Shown: piece by piece, positions 9,340 through 17,882 of the stretch
Numbering within the stretch: the first letter of the stretch is position 1
How the letters are laid out: each line of letters starts with the position of its first letter
Source of the DNA: Enterococcus faecium
GTDB lineage: Bacteria > Bacillota > Bacilli > Lactobacillales > Enterococcaceae
Direction of reading: 5' to 3'
DNA: 64,000 nucleotides
Assembly: GCF_029023785.1 (NCBI RefSeq)
Contig: NZ_CP118955.1
Coordinates: 1,362,501-1,426,500, forward strand
Program-made: the position numbers and the translations under genes
The notes under the pieces: generated by a model
Databases searched by the model: none
Told to the model about the DNA's origin: nothing
The model's input: only the letters and a program-made list of their open reading frames with translations

Positions 9340-9879
9340 TTATTCACTAAAATTTTGAAGATCGTCCATACTGATCAGCCGAATTTCGTAGGGATGATCT
9401 GCTTGGTAATTCTGTGCATCTTCAAAAAAATACTTCGTTTTTCCAGGGAATTCTTCATCATAGATCAGCAGACAGCCCACTGTATGTTCAAGTATAAAAC
9501 GAGTGTGATTCTTTAGCTGACTAGGTGATTGGTAGGGTTGATGGCTAACAGCTTCGACATAATCTGCTAATTGTTCTGCTAATTGTTTTTTTTCTTGGTT
9601 CCCTTCATTCCAGTTATTACCAAAATCAGAAAAAGGATACAAAATACCAAGAGATAGTTCCGGATATTCTTCTTTCAATTCCGCTACTATTTGCACAGCC
9701 CATAGTTCGACGCCTAGATTTCCACTAACGAGTACCCATTCCAGCCCTTCTTCTGCTAACTGACGGAGTTCTTTTTTTAAAACATTTTTAACAACTTGGA
9801 TTTTAGGATCATTTTCTTTAAAAACACCGAGTTCGAAACTTCGATACCCAGACACATAGATTACTTTTGACTTATCCAT
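9340..9879 (-). CDS. ypsA: YpsA family protein (DUF1273, SLOG-like)
   Basis: This is a 179-residue cytosolic protein of the DprA/LOG-like Rossmann fold. It begins with the strand VIYVSGYRS and has the family's VSGNLGVELWAVQIV (about 50-65) and FSDFGNNWNEGN segments. In Bacillus, YpsA influences cell division and sits beside gpsB, as here. Its biochemical activity is not known; nucleotide or ADP-ribose-type ligand binding is inferred for the superfamily. The start ATG at 9879 is preceded by AAGGAATCTGAG. It is transcribed toward gpsB and divergently from recU. Confidence 0.85.
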   Translation of the reverse strand: MDKSKVIYVSGYRSFELGVFKENDPKIQVVKNVLKKELRQLAEEGLEWVLVSGNLGVELWAVQIVAELKEEYPELSLGILYPFSDFGNNWNEGNQEKKQLAEQLADYVEAVSHQPYQSPSQLKNHTRFILEHTVGCLLIYDEEFPGKTKYFFEDAQNYQADHPYEIRLISMDDLQNFSE

Positions 9880-9942
9880 CTCAGATTCCTTTTCTTTCTA
9901 TCCGCTTTTTTGCTATAATGTGGCCTAGGAGTGTGATTAAAG

Positions 9943-10590
9943 ATGGTATTGCGCTATCCAAATGGCCAACCTTATTATAAGAATGCCTCTCCCGTCGAAA
10001 AAATTCAAGAAAAAAGAAATCAGATCACTGAATTCGGCAATCGGGGGATGCACTTTGAAGAAGCAATCAATGAAAGTAATAAATATTATCTTTCCCGCGG
10101 GTTGGCGGTTATCCATAAAAAGCCTACCCCTATCCAAATCGTGAAAGTAGACTATCCTAAGAGAAGTGCTGCTGTGATCAAGGAAGCCTACTTTACCCAA
10201 GCCTCAACTACAGACTATAATGGCGTCTATCGAGGCTTTTACTTGGACTTTGAAGCAAAAGAAACCAAGAACAAAACATCTTTTCCCTTTAAAAACTTCC
10301 ATGCCCATCAAATCGAACATATGAAAGCATGCCTCGAACAAAATGGGGTCTGCTTTGTCTTGTTATGGTTTTCGTCTTTGAAGCGCTGTTTTTATTTGAA
10401 TAGTGTTCATTTGATTGCTTACTGGGACGCCCAAAAGGAAAAAGGACGCAAATCACTACCTTTATCTTTGATCGAAGAACTAGGAATAGAGATCAAAACT
10501 GGTATTTCTCCGCGGATTCCTTATTTGGACGCGGTTGACTTCTATTTATCAACATTATCTATTGAAGGAGAAAGCAAGAATGGCAAATGA
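9943..10590 (+). CDS. recU: Holliday junction resolvase RecU
   Basis: This 215-residue endonuclease resolves four-way junctions during recombination and chromosome segregation. The N-terminal RYPNGQPYYKN is typical. The nuclease residues fall in the right places: Asp91, then Glu104 and Lys106 in LDFEAKET. A TATAAT lies at 9914-9919. The likely ribosome site AGGAG is about 11 bases before the ATG, a rather long spacing. The gene overlaps ponA by 11 bases, the conserved recU-ponA coupling of Firmicutes. Confidence 0.95.
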   Translation: MVLRYPNGQPYYKNASPVEKIQEKRNQITEFGNRGMHFEEAINESNKYYLSRGLAVIHKKPTPIQIVKVDYPKRSAAVIKEAYFTQASTTDYNGVYRGFYLDFEAKETKNKTSFPFKNFHAHQIEHMKACLEQNGVCFVLLWFSSLKRCFYLNSVHLIAYWDAQKEKGRKSLPLSLIEELGIEIKTGISPRIPYLDAVDFYLSTLSIEGESKNGK

Positions 10591-12961
10591 ACAAACTAGA
10601 AGCTCTAGACGACAGAAACAGCCTACTCCTAAAAAGAGTGTGAAGAAGAATTCTGGCAAAGGTTCTGGAAAGTCCTCTGGAACACATAAAAAAGGATTAT
10701 TTATCAAGATCCTTTTAGGAATACTCTCATTTTTCTGTATCCTCTTTTTAGCAGGTGTAGGACTTTTCTGGTATTACGCAAAAGATGCGCCCGAATTGAC
10801 GGATAAAAAATTAGACGCTACCGTATCTTCCAAACTATATACACAAGATGGCGAACTATTCGAAGATTTAGGCGCAGAAAAGCGTGAAAAAATTTCTGCT
10901 AATGAATTACCGAAAACATTAGAAGATGCGATCGTGTCGGTAGAAGATCGCCGTTTTTATAAACACATCGGGGTTGACCCTATTCGGATCATCGGTTCTG
11001 CCCTCTCTAACTTTACCTCTGGCGGACTGCAAGGCGGAAGTACTTTGACACAGCAATTGATCAAACTTTCCTTCTTCTCCACTAGTGCAGAGGATCAGAC
11101 CCTGAAACGCAAGGCCCAAGAAGCGTGGATGGCTGTAAGATTGGAACAAAAAAAATCGAAACAAGAGATCTTGACCTACTACGTAAATAAAGTGTATATG
11201 TCAAACGGCTTGTACGGGATGGAGACAGCTTCTGAGATGTACTTTGGTAAGAAATTATCAGAACTTTCTTTACCGCAAACAGCATTGCTTGCTGGGATGC
11301 CTCAAGCCCCTTCCGCCTATGATCCTTATGTTTATCCAGATCAGGCGAAGAAAAGACGAGATACTGTTTTGTATACGATGCTTCAAAACGAAAAAATCTC
11401 TCAAACAGAGTATGATCAAGCTGTTAATGTACCGGTAACGGATGGTCTGCAAGAACTAACTCAATCCGATGACAATACTAAGATCGTCGATAATTATGTC
11501 AAAGAAGTCATCAATGAAGTACAAGAAAAAACAGATAAGAATGTCTACACAGACGGTTTAGAGATTTATACGAATTTGGATCTGGACGCCCAAAAGAAAC
11601 TATATGATATCGTCAACACGGATCAGTATGTCTCTTACCCAGACGACGAGATGCAAGTTGCCTCCACCCTTATCGACACCAATACCGGGAAAGTAAAAGC
11701 CCAGATTGGCGGACGTCACATCGCAGAAGACGTAACTTTAGGCAACAACTTAGCAGTGAATACTTCCCGTGATTTTGGTTCTACGATGAAACCTGTCACA
11801 GATTACGGACCAGCTTTTGAATATTTGAAATATTCTACTGGAAAAACTATTACTGACGCACCGTATAACTATGAAGGGACTTCGACTCCTGTAGGAAACT
11901 GGGATAATCAATATATGGGCACCATTACTTTACGCCAAGCACTTTACTTATCCCGTAATGTTCCAGCAGTCAAATTATTCAATGAAGTCGGTTCAGATAA
12001 AGTGGCATCTTTCTTAAAAAATCTTGGGATCGAATACAGTACGATCCATCAATCGAATGCGATCTCTAGTAATACGGAAGAACAAGATGGGACAAAATAC
12101 GGAGCTTCTTCCTTAAAAATGGCAGCAGCCTATGCGGCTTTCGCCAATGGAGGGACTTATTACAAACCTCAATATGTTAATAAAATCGTCTTCCAAGACG
12201 GAACAGAAGAAACTTATGAGCCAGATGGAAAAACAGCCATGTCTCCAGAAACAGCTTATATGATCACAGACATTTTAAAAGATACGATCACTGAAGGTAC
12301 TGGTACGAATGCGCAAATCGCTGGGTTATATCAAGCCGGTAAGACCGGAACATCTAATTACACAGATGACGAGTATGCAAAACTTGGTATTTCTTCTGGG
12401 GTGTATCCAGATATCCTATTTGCGGGCTATACGCCAAATTATTCGATTTCCGTGTGGACAGGTTACAATAAAAAAATGACACCTGTCACTTCAGAATCGT
12501 CACACGTAGCCTCTGATGTTTATCGCGAGCTTATGCAGTATGTTTCAGCTAACGTGACAAATACAGACTGGGAGATGCCAAGCGGATTAATTCGTGTGGG
12601 CGGTGAACTGTACTACAAAGATCAATATACAGCTAGATCGAATGTAGTTACACCATCAACAACTATTCCATCTTCCAGCTATGTCCAGACTCCTGGAAGC
12701 TCAACAACAGAGACAACGACTCAAAGCTCTAGCTCTACTAGTCAAAGTGAATCAACTGCTGAGTCCTCAAAAGAAAGCACGACAGCAGAAACAAGCGAGC
12801 CAGCGTCTTCAACAACGGTTCCTTCTTCTTCATCCGAAGAAAGCTCGACACCGTCTTCATCTGCTCCTCCTGCTTCTTCCAGTGAGCCAGCAACTAGCGG
12901 AGCGGATGCTGCAAATGACCATACACCATCCAGTAGCACCTCAGCTTCTGGAAACAGATAG
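10580..12961 (+). CDS. ponA: Class A penicillin-binding protein 1A
   Basis: This 793-residue bifunctional peptidoglycan synthase has a basic cytoplasmic tail (1-38), one membrane anchor (about 39-66), and a GT51 glycosyltransferase domain with the catalytic Glu122 in VEDRRFYKH and the GGSTLTQQL motif. Its transpeptidase domain has Ser401-Thr-Met-Lys404, SRN at 458-460 and KTGT at 588-591. The last ~110 residues are a Ser/Thr/Glu/Pro-rich low-complexity tail facing the wall. The ATG at 10580 follows GAAGGAGAAAGCAAGA; an upstream in-frame ATG at 10535 lies inside recU. It is translationally coupled to recU and followed by a strong terminator. It is a beta-lactam target by family. Confidence 0.95.
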   Translation: MANEQTRSSRRQKQPTPKKSVKKNSGKGSGKSSGTHKKGLFIKILLGILSFFCILFLAGVGLFWYYAKDAPELTDKKLDATVSSKLYTQDGELFEDLGAEKREKISANELPKTLEDAIVSVEDRRFYKHIGVDPIRIIGSALSNFTSGGLQGGSTLTQQLIKLSFFSTSAEDQTLKRKAQEAWMAVRLEQKKSKQEILTYYVNKVYMSNGLYGMETASEMYFGKKLSELSLPQTALLAGMPQAPSAYDPYVYPDQAKKRRDTVLYTMLQNEKISQTEYDQAVNVPVTDGLQELTQSDDNTKIVDNYVKEVINEVQEKTDKNVYTDGLEIYTNLDLDAQKKLYDIVNTDQYVSYPDDEMQVASTLIDTNTGKVKAQIGGRHIAEDVTLGNNLAVNTSRDFGSTMKPVTDYGPAFEYLKYSTGKTITDAPYNYEGTSTPVGNWDNQYMGTITLRQALYLSRNVPAVKLFNEVGSDKVASFLKNLGIEYSTIHQSNAISSNTEEQDGTKYGASSLKMAAAYAAFANGGTYYKPQYVNKIVFQDGTEETYEPDGKTAMSPETAYMITDILKDTITEGTGTNAQIAGLYQAGKTGTSNYTDDEYAKLGISSGVYPDILFAGYTPNYSISVWTGYNKKMTPVTSESSHVASDVYRELMQYVSANVTNTDWEMPSGLIRVGGELYYKDQYTARSNVVTPSTTIPSSSYVQTPGSSTTETTTQSSSSTSQSESTAESSKESTTAETSEPASSTTVPSSSSEESSTPSSSAPPASSSEPATSGADAANDHTPSSSTSASGNR

Positions 12962-12963
12962 TA

Positions 12964-13000
12964 AAAAAGAAACCACGTCTACAAGCGTGGTTTCTTTTTT
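12964..13000 (+). terminator. ponA terminator, near-identical to the nth terminator
   Basis: AAAGAAACCACG and CGTGGTTTCTTT close on the loop TCTACAAG, followed by TTT. Stem and loop match the hairpin at 13903-13938 at all but one base. Confidence 0.92.
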
Positions 13001-13027
13001 GTGTCTATGTAAAAAACAGCTACAAAT

Positions 13028-13066
13028 AAAAATCATGTACCAAGCTGTATTACATGATTTTTTATA
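13028..13066 (+). terminator. Second hairpin with T-run after ponA
   Basis: AAATCATGTA and TACATGATTT close on an 11-base interior and run into TTTTATAAG. The remaining 13067-13293 stretch is very AT-rich and shows nothing else I can name beyond a possible promoter for the small membrane gene. Confidence 0.55.
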
Positions 13067-13293
13067 AGACTATCCAGCATATACATGTGTGATCTAACAT
13101 TTAGCTTAAAAATTAGAAAATCCATTTTTCTTTTATCATTACATATACTTTATCCATTTACTTGTTTATAATTAAATCGGCTAAATACACACTAGTCTTT
13201 TATTTAGTGCCACTTCTTAATAATCCCATTGTTATTATCAAATAAAAAATACAATATATGGTTTTGAATAATTTTTTGAAAGAAGGCTTCATT

Positions 13294-13791
13294 TTGAGTT
13301 ATCTGATAGTATGCTTAATTATCATAATTTGTCTGCACCATCTTTTTTTATCGAAAACAATACCTCGTTATTCCAAGAATAAAAAAGCTGAAAAATTTAG
13401 TTTATTATTAAATAAATTTACTTTAATTGCTCCTATCCTTGCATTTATTATTTTTTCTGTACTTTTAAGCACTACTCTTAAAGGAAAATTTATGGAAAGA
13501 AGCTCTCATGCAATGATTCTCACTTTTTTATGGTTGTTGTTCACCAGAATCTATATTTTTCTGATGAGCCTGAAACCGCCCAAATCCATTAGTTTATGTT
13601 TAGTTATAAATGGTATTTTTTTATTATCACTTATCATTTTTATTACACCTTTAGATAGATACGTCACTTATTTATATAATCCTTTGGAATACTGGACTTA
13701 TTTTATAGGTATATTGGAAGGCATTATTTTCTACATCGGGTATTTTCCCAAGAAAAATAACAACATTTATTTTTATCGCAATAAATTGTAA
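13294..13791 (+). CDS. Small AT-rich membrane protein of unknown function
   Basis: The product is about 165 residues with roughly five hydrophobic segments and a basic C-terminus (PKKNNNIYFYRNKL). I do not recognise a family. The start is set at the TTG at 13294 because AGAAGG lies seven bases before it. An ATG at 13258 in the same frame has no ribosome site. Codon use is markedly AT-rich compared with ponA and nth. The gene stands alone between two nearly identical terminators, between the convergent ponA and nth genes, which suggests acquisition. An immunity or small integral membrane role is possible but nothing in the sequence shows it. Confidence 0.55.
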   Translation: MSYLIVCLIIIICLHHLFLSKTIPRYSKNKKAEKFSLLLNKFTLIAPILAFIIFSVLLSTTLKGKFMERSSHAMILTFLWLLFTRIYIFLMSLKPPKSISLCLVINGIFLLSLIIFITPLDRYVTYLYNPLEYWTYFIGILEGIIFYIGYFPKKNNNIYFYRNKL

Positions 13792-13900
13792 TAAGTTACC
13801 ATCCTAGCTACTGAGTATGTACATTTACTTTTTCATGCAAAAAAGATAAACGAAACAGCTTTTCTCCATGATAACAAGATAATTCATACATTTATTTGCA

Positions 13901-13938
13901 ATTAAAGAAACCACGTCTACAGGCGTGGTTTCTTTTTT
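13901..13938 (-). terminator. nth terminator, overlapping the nth 3' end
   Basis: The same hairpin as after ponA (loop TCTACAGG here). The nth stop codon (TAG at 13919-13917) lies in the loop, and the last codons KKKPRL form one arm of the stem. Confidence 0.85.
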
Positions 13939-14594
13939 AGCGTCTTTTCTTTTAGACGCATCCGATTTTTCCCATCTTGACATATTGATAGCAAAGGACA
14001 TACCTCGCACTTGGGATTTCTTGCCGTGCAATGATATCTACCAAAAAAAATCAGTGTATGATGTGTCTTTACCCATAATTCTTGTGGTACTTTCCGCATC
14101 AGTGTTTCTTCTACTTCCATGACCGTAGCATCTAGTTTGCAGATCCTCAGGCGTTTTGAGACACGTTCCACGTGGGTATCTACTGCGATTGCTGGTATCC
14201 CGAATGCATCCCCCAATACGACATTTGCTGTCTTTCTGCCTACACCAGGAAGAGACATCAATTCTTCTCTTGACGTTGGCACTTGCCCATCGAAACGTTC
14301 AATCAGCTGCTGTGCACACGCTTTGATGTTTTTTGCTTTATTTCGATACAAACCAATCGTTTTTATTTTAAGAATGATTTCATCGATTGAAGCTTCTGCT
14401 AACGCATCGGGTGTCGGAAAAGAGGCAAACAAATCTGGCGTTGCTTTATTCACTGATACATCTGTCGCCTGGGCACTTAAGATCACTGCAATCAATAACT
14501 CAAATGGATTATTGTGCTTGAGTTCTCCATGTGCTTCGGGAAACATTCCATACATCGTTTCTAGAGCTTCCATTGTTTTTTGTTTGCTTAACAT
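13917..14594 (-). CDS. nth: Endonuclease III (DNA glycosylase/AP lyase)
   Basis: This 225-residue base-excision enzyme removes oxidised pyrimidines and nicks abasic sites. The helix-hairpin-helix LPGVGRKTAN holds the catalytic Lys121, and Asp139 lies in VDTHVERV. The 4Fe-4S cluster motif is Cys189-x6-Cys196-x2-Cys199-x5-Cys205. The C-terminus is unusual because the last six codons are part of the terminator stem. It is translated six bases downstream of dnaD, the conserved dnaD-nth operon of Firmicutes. Confidence 0.95.
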   Translation of the reverse strand: MLSKQKTMEALETMYGMFPEAHGELKHNNPFELLIAVILSAQATDVSVNKATPDLFASFPTPDALAEASIDEIILKIKTIGLYRNKAKNIKACAQQLIERFDGQVPTSREELMSLPGVGRKTANVVLGDAFGIPAIAVDTHVERVSKRLRICKLDATVMEVEETLMRKVPQELWVKTHHTLIFFGRYHCTARNPKCEVCPLLSICQDGKNRMRLKEKTLKKKPRL

Positions 14595-14600
14595 ATTCCG

Positions 14601-15299
14601 CTACTCCTCCAACCAATTTTTCAGTGAGACTTTCGGCAATTCTTCTTGTTGAGCTGACTGTTCTACTTCTCTTTGAAGAAGCTGCTGTTTTCTTCGTTTT
14701 TGGTCTTCTTCCACTTGTTGTTTTGTACGTAGATTTTTTCTTTCCCACGATAGCAAAATGCGGTCAACGTAATTAAAACTATAAGCCTGATTTAATACGG
14801 CTTCCCGCAGTGCTAGTTTCAAAATTTCCGGCTGATAATGGTCTTCTTCTAGCCATTGACCGATTCGCTGGAACTCGATCGAAGAAAGCGGGCGTCCAAA
14901 TTCTTGTTCAAATAATTGATACACTGACTGGATTTCTTTTTCTTGTGTTTTTTCTTCGTATTTTTTTTCTTGTGTTTTTAAATACTCACCTAATAGATCA
15001 TAGATGGGATAAAGATTATATCGATCTGCTTTTTTACCGTTGACAATCGTCGTTTCTATCTTGATAAACCCATTTGTTACGAGACGATCCAGTATTTGAA
15101 AAATCTGATCTTGCTTGATTCCCATATCCATAGCAATCATCTGCAAATCAGGGAAAGTATCTCCTTCAAGCTGTGCCATATGCAACTGTAGAACAAATAA
15201 AAATTCTTCAGATTGTAGACCGATCCTATGGTAATTTTTAAGTAAAAGATTAGATATGACTGTTTGTCCAGCGCTTAAGTAATTTTCTAAATTCAACAT
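14601..15299 (-). CDS. dnaD: Primosomal protein DnaD
   Basis: This 232-residue primosome protein remodels DNA during replication initiation and restart, together with DnaB and DnaI. The N-terminal winged-helix part (about 1-100; LQSEEFLFVLQLHMAQ) is followed by a linker and the DnaD C-terminal domain (QEFGRPLSSIEFQRIGQWLEE; ALREAVLNQAYSFNYVDRIL with the YxxxIL signature). A Lys/Gln-rich tail ends the protein. The ATG at 15299 follows GCGGAGGAGAAATC; six extra codons to 15317 are not supported. It precedes nth in an operon. Confidence 0.93.
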   Translation of the reverse strand: MLNLENYLSAGQTVISNLLLKNYHRIGLQSEEFLFVLQLHMAQLEGDTFPDLQMIAMDMGIKQDQIFQILDRLVTNGFIKIETTIVNGKKADRYNLYPIYDLLGEYLKTQEKKYEEKTQEKEIQSVYQLFEQEFGRPLSSIEFQRIGQWLEEDHYQPEILKLALREAVLNQAYSFNYVDRILLSWERKNLRTKQQVEEDQKRRKQQLLQREVEQSAQQEELPKVSLKNWLEE

Positions 15300-15492
15300 G
15301 ATTTCTCCTCCGCTCAATCACAGTATACGTAAAAAAAACATGGGAAGCAAGAACAGGTTTCTTTTCTATTTACTTCACTGATCGGTCAGATTTACAATGT
15401 CGTCTACTTGATTTTTGTTTGTTCATGTTTTTGATGCGCATCTTCACTTTTCGGAATAAATAAATTAAGTAGATTTCGCTGTTCCTTAGAAT

Positions 15493-15534
15493 GTTGACAA
15501 GGAAACAAAATTACTATACACTATTTTTGTTTCC
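15493..15534 (+). promoter_or_regulatory. MFS pump promoter with a long palindromic operator
   Basis: TTGACA at 15494-15499 pairs with TACACT or TATACA around 15515-15522. A 10-bp inverted repeat (GGAAACAAAA 15501-15510, TTTTGTTTCC 15525-15534) with a 14-base centre covers the -10 region. This is the geometry of a repressor operator. Confidence 0.7.
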
Positions 15535-15566
15535 AAGTTAACATTATTGCATAAAGGAGTTTTTAC

Positions 15567-16751
15567 ATGTACAGTTTCACAAATAAACATTCTAAAGTTT
15601 TTGGATACGTCTCTGTCTTATTCACTGGATTAGGATTTACTATCGTCAGTCCTGTACTTCCGTTTTTAACGCTGCCTTATTCTCACTCCATACATCAGCA
15701 AGCTTTCTATATCACTTTGCTCATGTCTGTTTATGCTCTAGCTGCCTTCTTATCTGCCCCCATTCTCGGTAGCTTAAGTGATCATTTTGGGCGTCGTCCG
15801 ATCCTTATTATCAGTTTATTAGGATCAAGTATCGGATATTTGCTTTTTGGTTTAGGAAATTCGATATGGATGTTGTTCCTTGGTCGTATCATTGAAGGAT
15901 TGACGGCAGGAGAAATCTCCACCTTATATGCTTACTTTGCCGACATCACGGAACCTAATGAAAGAACCAAAGTTTTTGGATGGATGGGTGCTTTAGTCGG
16001 TATAGGAACAACGCTGGGTCCTATTATAGGGGGTCTATTAGCTGAGTTGGGGAATTCTGTTCCTATATTTATTGGAGCACTCTTTACTTTCTTAAATGCC
16101 GTTTATGGCTACACATTTATGCTAGAAAGCCTTCCAATAAAAAAACGTTCAGTAGATTTAAGTTTCTCCCATGTAAGACCTTTTCACCAATTACAACAAT
16201 TATTCAAGATTTCATCCGTTATTCCTTTATTCACAGCAGGTTTTGCTGTTTGGTTGGCAGCTGGCTCTCTTCAATCTATCTTTTCTCAATTTTCGATTGA
16301 CGCCTTTCAGTGGAAGGCTGGGTTGGTTGGTTTAAGCTTCTCTTTGATTGGAATCTTGGATACTGTCTCGCAATTGTTCATTATGCCTCGATTGCTCAAA
16401 AAATTTTCAGAACAGCAGATCACAAGAATAGGGATGTTCAGTGAAATCCTCGCCTATCTATTCATCACATTATCTGGAATTCTTCTACTGCCGATTTTGT
16501 TTTTATTTGGGATTATCTGTTATGGTTTCGGTGATTCTATTTTTACTCCTGTATTCAATGGCCAACTATCCAATTCTGTCTCAGATAACCAGCAAGGTCT
16601 TGTAATGGGCGGTACCCAAAGTATACAATCTCTATCGCGCGTCATCGGCCCGCTAATCGCAGGACAGCTTTATGCTGCAGCACCATTTCTTCCAACGGTA
16701 TTCGGATTTTTGCTTATGATTTTTGCCTATTATCACTACAATAAAAAATAG
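15567..16751 (+). CDS. MFS drug-efflux transporter (TCR/Tet-like)
   Basis: This 394-residue proton antiporter has twelve predicted membrane helices. Motif A is complete (GSLSDHFGRRPIL, between helices 2 and 3), and the helix 5 antiporter motif C-like segment GTTLGPIIGGLLAE is visible, typical of drug exporters. The ATG follows AAAGGAG by eight bases. It converges on a MarR-type regulator gene that begins 450 bases beyond its end and carries the same half-operator in its promoter. The substrate cannot be told from sequence. Confidence 0.85.
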   Translation: MYSFTNKHSKVFGYVSVLFTGLGFTIVSPVLPFLTLPYSHSIHQQAFYITLLMSVYALAAFLSAPILGSLSDHFGRRPILIISLLGSSIGYLLFGLGNSIWMLFLGRIIEGLTAGEISTLYAYFADITEPNERTKVFGWMGALVGIGTTLGPIIGGLLAELGNSVPIFIGALFTFLNAVYGYTFMLESLPIKKRSVDLSFSHVRPFHQLQQLFKISSVIPLFTAGFAVWLAAGSLQSIFSQFSIDAFQWKAGLVGLSFSLIGILDTVSQLFIMPRLLKKFSEQQITRIGMFSEILAYLFITLSGILLLPILFLFGIICYGFGDSIFTPVFNGQLSNSVSDNQQGLVMGGTQSIQSLSRVIGPLIAGQLYAAAPFLPTVFGFLLMIFAYYHYNKK

Positions 16752-16756
16752 TAGCT

Positions 16757-17200
16757 TCATTTGCTACTTCGTATAAATTCTCTGTATCGACCGATAAAAC
16801 GAAATACTGTGTCAAATTCTTCTTTTGACATATTTTCAAATACAGTAGCATCTCGCTGTACCCATTTTTGATGGAGTTGCTCGTGTCTATTCCTTATTTT
16901 TTGTCCGATTGGCGTCAATTGAAAATAGATTTCTTTTTTATTCTCTTCGCTTTGATAAGTGTTTATGATCCCTCTAGCTATCAGTTTTTTTGTTAGCTTA
17001 CTGATGGCTCCTCTAGTCATGTAACTAGCATTCGCTAATTTTGTCACGTTAGGATCAGGGATTTTCCCGATATGTTCAATCACTTCTAGTTCATTTAGAG
17101 TAAATCCTGCAAATTCTTTTTCCATTTCTGGTTTATTACGATGAATAATCTCATTAGCTAAATCCAGATATTCTTCTATTAGCAGTTGTCTTTTATCCAT
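16757..17200 (-). CDS. MarR-family transcriptional regulator
   Basis: This is a 147-residue winged-helix repressor. The recognition helix region is VTKLANASYMTRGAISKLTKKLIARGII, and the wing begins YQSEENKKEIYFQLTPIG. The ATG at 17200 follows AAGAAGGTGTAGAA; a longer reading to 17323 runs through its own promoter and a terminator. Its stop is five bases from that of the pump, tail to tail. The pump promoter carries a GGAAACAAAA palindrome, and one half-site lies in this gene's own promoter spacer, so it likely represses both. Confidence 0.85.
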   Translation of the reverse strand: MDKRQLLIEEYLDLANEIIHRNKPEMEKEFAGFTLNELEVIEHIGKIPDPNVTKLANASYMTRGAISKLTKKLIARGIINTYQSEENKKEIYFQLTPIGQKIRNRHEQLHQKWVQRDATVFENMSKEEFDTVFRFIGRYREFIRSSK

Positions 17201-17223
17201 TTCTACACCTTCTTTTTCTTTCA

Positions 17224-17256
17224 TTATATTGTTTTTTTGTTTCCTATTCAACAAAG
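17224..17256 (-). promoter_or_regulatory. marR promoter with operator half-site
   Basis: On the minus strand TTGAAT and TATAAT are separated by 17 bases, and the spacer contains GGAAACAAA, the same half-site found twice at the MFS pump promoter. Confidence 0.7.
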
Positions 17257-17294
17257 ATGAAAATATTTTGCAGGAAAACCCAATCTGAAACCAA

Positions 17295-17335
17295 GAAAAA
17301 AAGGGGTTGACAAAGCTTGTCATAACCCCTTTTTC
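17295..17335 (-). terminator. Terminator with TTGACAAA hairpin after the 95-residue hypothetical gene
   Basis: AAAAAGGGGTT..GACAA and TTGTC..AACCCCTTTTT form a long stem with T-runs on both strands. The stem core resembles the end hairpin of the repeat family. Confidence 0.8.
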
Positions 17336-17344
17336 TGATTAAAA

Positions 17345-17428
17345 GATAGTAAAGAGACAGTCATCGGTAATTGTGATGATTTTTTGTCATCACTCAAGGA
17401 TGAGCGGCCTTTTCAAAAACTGTCTTTA
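17345..17428 (-). other. Structured 3' region: outer stem enclosing an inner hairpin
   Basis: On the minus strand AAAGACAGT and ACTGTCT form an outer stem across about 70 bases, enclosing the hairpin GTGATGA/TCATCAC with an A-rich loop. It starts at the stop codon of the hypothetical gene and precedes the terminator. No known RNA class is recognised. Confidence 0.4.
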
Positions 17429-17713
17429 AAGATCATCATCAGTTTCTAGCACATATGGCTGACCTTCATATGTGTACTCTGTATTCAATGTGCCGTCATT
17501 TTCATCTGAGTAGATGCGTCTACTGAAAGGAAAACGATGAGAAACATTATCTTTGGCGTCTTTTGCTGGCATCGTGTAATATTCCTCTTGCGTTTCATTC
17601 AACTGAGAGAGTACTTGATCTGCCAACTCATCAATATTGATCGTTGATTTCTTCGAAGCACTTTTATAATCTTCTAAAAATGCATCTTGTTGGACAAAAT
17701 ATTCTTTATTCAT
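17426..17713 (-). CDS. Small acidic protein of unknown function
   Basis: This 95-residue soluble protein is rich in Asp, Glu and Tyr and ends DDDL. I recognise no domain. The ATG at 17713 is preceded by AAAGGTGAGAAAGAAG, a good ribosome site; ten further codons to 17743 are not needed. It stands alone between the nox terminator and its own terminator. The base composition is like its neighbours, and it is probably a genus-level conserved hypothetical. Confidence 0.6.
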   Translation of the reverse strand: MNKEYFVQQDAFLEDYKSASKKSTINIDELADQVLSQLNETQEEYYTMPAKDAKDNVSHRFPFSRRIYSDENDGTLNTEYTYEGQPYVLETDDDL

Positions 17714-17840
17714 CTTCTTTCTCACCTTTCTTTTCAAAATCAAATAAAGCTGCTTGTTCTTTTATGTAACAGCTTTATCTTTGCTGCTTATTGTGACAAA
17801 AAATTCGAAGAAAGACAACTAATTGTACTTTTCACAAAAA

Positions 17841-17880
17841 AGACAGAGGGTCGTGACAAAATTGTGTCACAACCCTTTTT
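17841..17880 (-). terminator. nox terminator with GTGACAAAA hairpin
   Basis: GGGTCGTGACA and TGTCACAACCC pair around AAATTG directly after the nox stop codon. This matches the end hairpin of the larger repeat elements. Confidence 0.8.
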
Positions 17881-17882
17881 CT

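Noticed and set aside
12660..12950. Ser/Thr repeats at the ponA 3' end as a tandem repeat
   Set aside because: Codons vary and no fixed unit length is seen; it is a low-complexity tail.
12742..13067. Frames on both strands over the ponA tail
   Set aside because: They are shadows of the Ser/Thr-rich coding sequence and run into the terminator.
17201..17323. N-terminal extension of the MarR protein
   Set aside because: It would run through the gene's promoter and an upstream terminator.
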